A stretch of 64,000 nucleotides of DNA, taken from assembly GCA_009809945.1 (NCBI GenBank), contig WTPW01000307.1:339599-403598 (forward strand). Reading direction: 5' to 3'. Under the pieces are notes generated by a model that worked only from the letters and a program-made list of their open reading frames with translations, was not told the DNA's origin and did no database searches. Each line of letters begins with the position of its first letter. Within the stretch, counting starts at the first letter, position 1. Position numbers and translations under genes: made by a program. The stretch is from Gigaspora margarita (lineage: Eukaryota; Glomeromycota; Glomeromycetes; Diversisporales; Gigasporaceae). Of this stretch, positions 58,578-64,000 are shown piece by piece.

Positions 58578-61022
58578 CTCCACAACCACCTGACCAAATT
58601 CGATGAAAATTTTTTTATTTGAATGATATGGATCCATATAATTCAAATAAAAAAATTTTATTGAATTTGGTCAGGTGGTTGTGAAGATATTTTCACTCAA
58701 ATTTTTTAAAAAAATTGGCGTAGCTTCTATTTTGATAGACGTTTTTGACTTTTTTTTAACTTTTAGCGAAGTTATCTTCACAACCACCTGACCAAATTTG
58801 ATAAAAAATTTTTTATTTGAATGATATGGATCCATATAATTCAAATAAAAAAAATTTCATCAAATTTGGTCAGGTGTCATAAAGATATCTTTGCTCAAAT
58901 TTTTTAAAAAAATCAGCATAGCTTCTATTTTGATAGGTGTTTTGACTTTTAGCAAAGATATCTCCACAACCACCTGACAAATTCGATAAAAATTTTTTTA
59001 TTTGAATGATATGGATCCATATAATTCAAATAAAAAAATTTTTATTGAATTTGGTCAGGTGCTTGTGGAGATATCTTCGCTCAAATTTTTTAAAAAAATT
59101 AGCATAGCATCTATTTTGATAGAGGACCCGAATAATCTATATTAGCAAAATAAATATACAAAATCTTTTGAAAGAAATTGTACACTGAAATCTTTCAAAA
59201 GAATTGCGATTGATGCAAAATATTTTGAATATTTCAAAATATTTTAAAATATTTCAAAATATTTCGAAATATTTGAAATATTTTGAAATATATTGCAATA
59301 TAGAACAAATAAAAAAAAATGCAACTCCTTAATCTAATTACTCCCTTCCAGGGTTATAGGAGGTAATATTTTATATATTATCACATTATTTTGCATTATT
59401 TTGCATTATTTCACATATTTTGAAAAATAAATAAATGATATACATATTCATATAATAATGCTTTTTGCAAATTTTTGATTGTTTTTACACTATTTTGCAA
59501 GGTTTCACAATTTATTTTAAAATTTTATATTTTTTTATTTATTATTATTAATACATTATATTTTAAATTAAATATACATTTTATTCAATATTATATATTT
59601 TATCATATATTATTATACATTTTTTACAAAAAAAAAAGGACGAAAAAAAATGAAACAAAAAAAAAATGAAACTGAAAAAATATTCTATAAAAAAACTAGC
59701 TCTACACACTTATTTTCGCTCACCTCTAGCTAGCTATTATTTTCCTTCTTTGTTTTAACTATAGCATTCACTTCGGCTATTTGTTTTGGCTACTTTCTTC
59801 ATTTCGCTCAAAAACTTTTGAAAATTTGCAAAAACTCGTGCTCTTTTCTAAATACTTCCTAAAAATAGTAGAGAAGTGAAAAAATAAAACAAAACTATTT
59901 CTCAAAAGTGTTAGTGTTCTTGCAAATTGCCGGAGAAATCTAGTTTTTCTTGCAAAGTGCCAGAGAAGTTAGAGTTGGTGTTCTTGTACTAGTTGTTTTC
60001 TTGCGAAGTGCCAAAAATGTCAGGAATAAATAAAATAAAAATTAAAAAATAAGTAAAAAAATACAAACGAAAAAACAAAAAATATAAGCAAACTGAATAA
60101 AAAAAATAAATAAAGCCCCAAATCTTCATTTTTCTAAAGCGAGAGTTTGTGTTCCTAATATTTTGAAATTGCTGAAAGCCAGGTCAATGTTCGCAAAATA
60201 GCGAAAAACTTCGGGTTGTTCTCTTGTAAGTGCCAAGGAAGTGAGAGTTGTGTTCTCGCAAAGTGCTGAAATAAAATTAGTTAATTAAAAAAAAATAAAC
60301 AAAACAAAAAAAAATGTTAAACGAAAAATAAATGGTGAAACCTTTTGAAAACTTGCGAAGCTTTCAAAAACTTGCGAAATCTTGCACTTTTTCTCTAAAG
60401 AAAGTTGGAATGTAGAGATATCTTTTTGTAAAATGTCAAAAGTCTTCGAAGTGTTCTTGCAAATTGCTAAAAAGTTGTTGGTTTTTTAAAAGAGCTGGTA
60501 TTTTGTAAAATTAAAAAAAAATAATAAAAAAAAAAAACAAAGCGAACAAAACAAAAACAAAAAAAAACAAAGTGAAGACAAAAAAAAAAACAAAGAAAAT
60601 GAAAAGAACAATGAAAAACAATATAAAAGATCTAATTTATAAACAAAGATCTTATCTGATCTTGTAATACAAAATTTGTAGATTAATTTCAATACATCAT
60701 ACAAAATTTTGAAGTATTTTGAATATATAGTCCAATGCACCCTTGGTACAACCCAGGTTACAAATCGATTGTCTAGCTTGGTTTTGCAGGTCGTAAAATA
60801 TTTTTGAATTATTTCAAATCTGAAATATTTCGAAAAATATTTCAAAATGCTTATCGAAATATTTCAATTTTGAAATATTTCGAAATATATTGCAAAATAT
60901 TTCGAAATATATTGCAGTTTGCAAGATCTTTCGAAAGATTTTGCTACTATAAATTCGCTGATGTATGTAATATCATATTTGAAAAACTGCTAACAGAGGC
61001 CCATTTTTTCAGAAAGGTTATA

Positions 61023-61196
61023 CAGTCTTCCTCCTCTATAATCACCTCCTATATAATCACAACTCTTGTGCAATCACATTAAAATTTGAGACAATTTATT
61101 AATAAACTTATAAAAAAATACTTCTATATAATCACACTCTTTTATAATCACTAATTTTCTTGATACAAACTGCGTGATTATAGAGTAGGAAGACAG
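61023..61196. mobile_element. TA-flanked Tc1/mariner-like MITE
   Basis: The ends CAGTCTTCCTCCTCTATAAT and the complement CTGTCTTCCTACTCTATAAT are inverted with TA on both sides (61021-61022, 61197-61198). The word TATAATCAC repeats internally four or more times. It is 174 bp, non-coding, and nested in 59123-61737. Confidence 0.82.
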
Positions 61197-61341
61197 TATT
61201 TGAAAAGTAGGTATTGGATAAAAAGATTATATTTGAAAGTAGGTAATGGGCAAAAAAGGTATATTTGCAAGAATGCTAATAGGGATAAGTTTTATAAATC
61301 TTATATTTGAAAATAAGCTAATGGAAATTGAGAGCATTAGT

Positions 61342-61600
61342 GTTTTTTTTTGTTTTTTTTTTTTTTTTNNNNNNNNNNNNNNNNNNNNNNNNNNNNNNNN
61401 NNNNNNNNNNNNNNNNNNNTTTTTTTTTTTTTTTAGAGAGCATCAGGTCTGATTTTTTCAATTTTTTTTTTTTTTTAGAGAGTGTTAGTTACGGGGTTTT
61501 TTTTATTTTTTTTATTTTTTTTAGAGAGCATTAGTTCTGGGGGTTTCTTTTTTTTTAGAGATTATTAGTTCAAAAAAATTTTTTTTAAAGACGTTATATT
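61342..61600. repeat. poly(T)/AGAGAGCATTAG repeat with a 51-N gap
   Basis: Runs of T alternate with AGAGAGCATTAGTTC-like words near 61434, 61479, 61524 and 61555. The N run at 61369-61419 lies within poly(T), as expected where assembly fails in a homopolymer. Confidence 0.75.
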
Positions 61601-62619
61601 TTGAAAAAAGTTAACAAACTCCAAACTTGCTAGCTAATGTTTGAAATATAGCTGATATATACCAAACCAAACTGCTAACCAAAAAAATTTTTACTATGAT
61701 CCTCAAATATAACTTCATATAGATTATTCAGGGTTCTTTTGATAGACATTTTGACTTTTCTCTAACATTTAGTGAAGATATCTCCACAACCACCTGACCA
61801 AATTCGATGAAAATTTTTTTATTTGAATTATATAGATCCATATAATTCAAATAAAAAAATTGATATCGAATTTGATTAGGTGGTTGTAGAGATATCTTCA
61901 CTCAAATTTTTTAAAAAAATTGGCGTAGCTTTTATTTTGATAGACATTTTGACTTTTCTTTAACTTTTAGCGAAGATATCTCCACAACCACCTGACCAAA
62001 TTCGATAAAAATTTTTTTATTTGAATTATATAGATCCATATAATTCAAATAAGAAATTTTTTATCAAATTTGGTCAGGTGGTTGTAGAGATATCTTCGCT
62101 AAAATTTAAAGAAAAGTCAAACTGTCTATCAAAATAGAAGCTACACTAACACTTTTTTAAAAAATTTGAGCGAAGATATCTTCACAACTACCTGACCAAA
62201 TTTGATAAAAATTTTTTTATTTGAATTATATGGATCCATATAATTCAAATAAAAAAATTTTTATCAAATTAGGTTGGTGGTTGTGGAGATATTTTCACTA
62301 AAATTAAAGAAAAGTCAAAATGTCTATTAAATAGAAGCTATACTGATTTTTTTAAAAAATTTGAGCGAAGATATCTCTACAACCACTCAACCAAATTCAA
62401 TAAAAATTTTATTTGAATTATATAGATCTATATCATTCAAATAAAAAAAATTTCATCGAATTTGGTTAGGTGGTTGTGGGATATCTTCACTAAAATTAAA
62501 GAAAAGTCAAAAACGTTTATCAAAATAGAAGCTACACCAATTTTTTTAAAAAATTTGAGCGAAGATATTTTCACAACCACCTGACCAAATTCGATAAAAT
62601 TTTTTTTTATTTGAATTAT

Positions 62620-62768
62620 GGGGAGTGACAAAAATCAGGTGATTTTTTAGGGGGGAGGAGTAAAAAAAGTTGAAATTATAAATAAGAACCTGACCAATTT
62701 ATATTAAAGAGAAAGGAGGGAGGGTAGACCTCTGATAAAAAATAATCACCTGATCAATGATACTGCCC
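62620..62768 (+). mobile_element. PIF/Harbinger-like MITE (GGGnAGTG family) in satellite unit
   Basis: This 149-bp copy inserted into the palindrome centre of a satellite unit splits TTGAATTATATGGATCC. TAT is duplicated (62617-62619 and 62769-62771). The uninterrupted units nearby show the empty site directly. Confidence 0.9.
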
Positions 62769-63544
62769 TATATGGATCCATATAATTCAAATAAAAAAAA
62801 TTTTATCAAATTTGATTGGTGGAGATATCTTCGCTAAAATTTAAAGAAAAGTCAAAACGTCTATCAAAATAGAAGCTATGCTGATTTTTTTAAAAAATTC
62901 GAGCGAAGATATCTTAACAACCACCTAACCAAATTCAATAAAAATTTTTTTATTTGAATTATAGATTTATATCATTCAAATAAAAAAAATTTTATCGAAT
63001 TTGGTCAAAGATATCTTCACTAAAAGTTAGAAAAAATCAAAACATTTATCAAAATAGAAGCTATGCTGATTTTTTTAAAAAATTTGAGTGAAGATATCTC
63101 CACAACCACCCAACCAAATTCGATAAAAATTTTTTTATTTGAATTATATGGATCTATATCATTCAAATAAAAAATTTTTTATTGAATTTGGTCAAAGATA
63201 TCTTCACTAAAAGTTAAAGGAAAGTCAAAAATGTCTATCAAAATAGAAGTTACGCTGATTTTTTTAAAAAATTTGAGCAAAGATATCTCTACAACCACCT
63301 GACCAAATTTGATGAAATTTTTTTTATTTGAATTATATGGATCCATATAATTCAAATAAAAAAAATTTCATCAAATTTGGTCAGGTGGTTGTGGAGATAT
63401 CTTCGCTCAAATATTTAAAAATATTATTTTTCTTTTCTGTAAATCATTCAATCGACAGTCCAAGAGATCATAATTTTGGGTTACACAAAGTAGTCAACCT
63501 TTCTAACATTATTACACAATTGAATGATTGACAAAAATAGAGAT

Positions 63545-64000
63545 CATGTGACTTTATGAATTTTAATTGGTTTAAAGGCCAGAGATATATAAGTATATAT
63601 CTCTAGCTAGAGATGCCTAGAAGAACCCTTAAATAGTAAATTGAAAATAAATTTTAAAAATTTATATTTAAGAACTGCTAATCCAATTAAGCTAAAACTT
63701 TACTATATATTTAGCATATATATAGCAATCCATATAATTAATTTAAACTTATAATGTTGTATATTGGTGCGAAAATAAATTTTTTCTGAAAATAATTTTT
63801 TTTGTTTTTTTTTTAAAGAAAATATTGAATTTTTTCAAAAAATTATTACTCAATAAAATGTCTATAAAATAATAATAAAAAATATATTAAAAAAATAGCT
63901 CAAAACCTACTTTATTTAGTAAAAAAAATTGTAAATGAATAGTTTGTATATAAAAACTTTTATATGTAGACAATATAAATTTTTAGCTATTGTATATCTG
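63545..64000 (-). repeat. right arm of a >10-kb inverted repeat (runs off the window)
   Basis: This is the inverted counterpart of 53195-53740, read outward through AGATATATAAGTATATATCT, CTAGCTAGAGATGCCTAGAA, TCCAATTAAGCTAAAACTTT, TATTACTCAATAAAATGTCT and ACAATATAAATTTTTAGCTA. The homology is still present at the last base of the window. Confidence 0.75.

Larger units (their letters stand above)
59123..61737. mobile_element. 2.6-kb element with AGGACCC ends in satellite
   Basis: The ends AGGACCCGAATAATCTATAT and the complement of AGAACCCTGAATAATCTATA are inverted, and the octamer TTTGATAG, part of the satellite unit, flanks both sides (59115-59122 and 61738-61745). Its interior has TTTCGAAATATTT arrays (59220-59300, 60830-60920) with inverted TCTTTYGAAAGA words, A-rich tracts with CTTGCAAAGTGCCAGAGAAG, a MITE (61023-61196), and a poly(T) block with an N gap. 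The termini resemble those of the 180-bp MITEs, of which it may be a larger relative. No transposase was recognised. Confidence 0.8.
58060..63415. repeat. palindromic satellite, unit about 200 bp, with three inserted elements
   Basis: At least twelve units share GAGCGAAGATATCTCCACAA, CCACCTGACCAAATTCGAT, AAAATTTTTTTATTTGAAT, then a GGATCC-type centre (TATATGGATCCATATAATTC) and the mirrored arm, followed by AAAGAAAAGTCAAAACGTC and TATCAAAATAGAAGCTA. Centres lie near 58169, 58630, 58829, 59013, 61845, 62033, 62235, 62430, 62775, 62972, 63150 and 63340. Insertions at 58324-58577, 59123-61737 and 62620-62768 interrupt it. Confidence 0.92.

Noticed and set aside
60486..60845. 119-codon minus-strand frame
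   Set aside because: More than half is Phe/Leu/Ser from A-rich sequence. The homologous tract at 52.4-52.9 kb does not preserve the frame.
58060..63415. CRISPR-like regular repeats
   Set aside because: The units are about 200 bp, palindromic and contiguous, without unique spacers, in a eukaryotic context.

Overview
This is a eukaryotic, very AT-rich window (I estimate about three quarters A+T) with two N gaps. Nothing in it looks prokaryotic: there are no operons, ribosome binding sites or CRISPR arrays. Degenerate protein remnants with GT...AG introns sit in a dense pile of transposons, MITEs, satellites and retroposons. I judge it to be a repeat-rich fungal chromosome segment, most likely from an arbuscular mycorrhizal fungus (Glomeromycotina, Rhizophagus-like). 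The base composition, the FAR1/MULE and tnp2 remnants and above all a large protein at 27.96-33.96 kb match families I remember from those genomes. This assignment is from memory and needs a database search.

Layout. 0.8-8.0 kb: a MULE pseudogene between inverted arms of about 1 kb, with a hAT-type MITE in the right arm. 12.3-14.7 kb: a MITE cluster (PIF/Harbinger-like, Tc1/mariner-like and TAA-flanked fold-back elements, partly nested). 15.7-18.0 kb: a broken lysine-rich gene on the minus strand. 18.9-20.3 kb: a TA-flanked mariner-like element. 20.76-25.53 kb: a second MULE transposase pseudogene with its own inverted repeats, nested in a further inverted-repeat element. 25.7-27.6 kb: a MITE inserted into a copy of itself, then a poly(A) retroposon. 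27.96-33.96 kb (minus strand): a multi-exon pseudogene with a DDE-like core and MITE-filled introns. 34.15-36.7 kb: a tnp2 (CACTA-type) transposase pseudogene. 36.9-39.4 kb: tandem repeats, a MITE and a tRNA-derived SINE. 41.1-45.5 kb: a palindromic satellite interrupted by a hAT element that carries a probably artefactual gap. 46.05-47.82 kb: a hAT element inserted at the tip of another hAT element. 49.3-50.1 kb: another hAT element. 53.2-64.0 kb: minisatellites, a mariner-like element and a second palindromic satellite used repeatedly as an insertion site.

I find no intact protein-coding gene, rRNA or functional tRNA. The value of the window is its insertion history: target-site duplications assign many elements to superfamilies (8 bp for hAT, TWA for PIF/Harbinger, TA for Tc1/mariner, 15 bp for the retroposon), and nesting gives their relative ages. 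Many stop codons sit where CAA, CAG, CGA or TGG would be expected, which suggests C-to-T decay of repeats.
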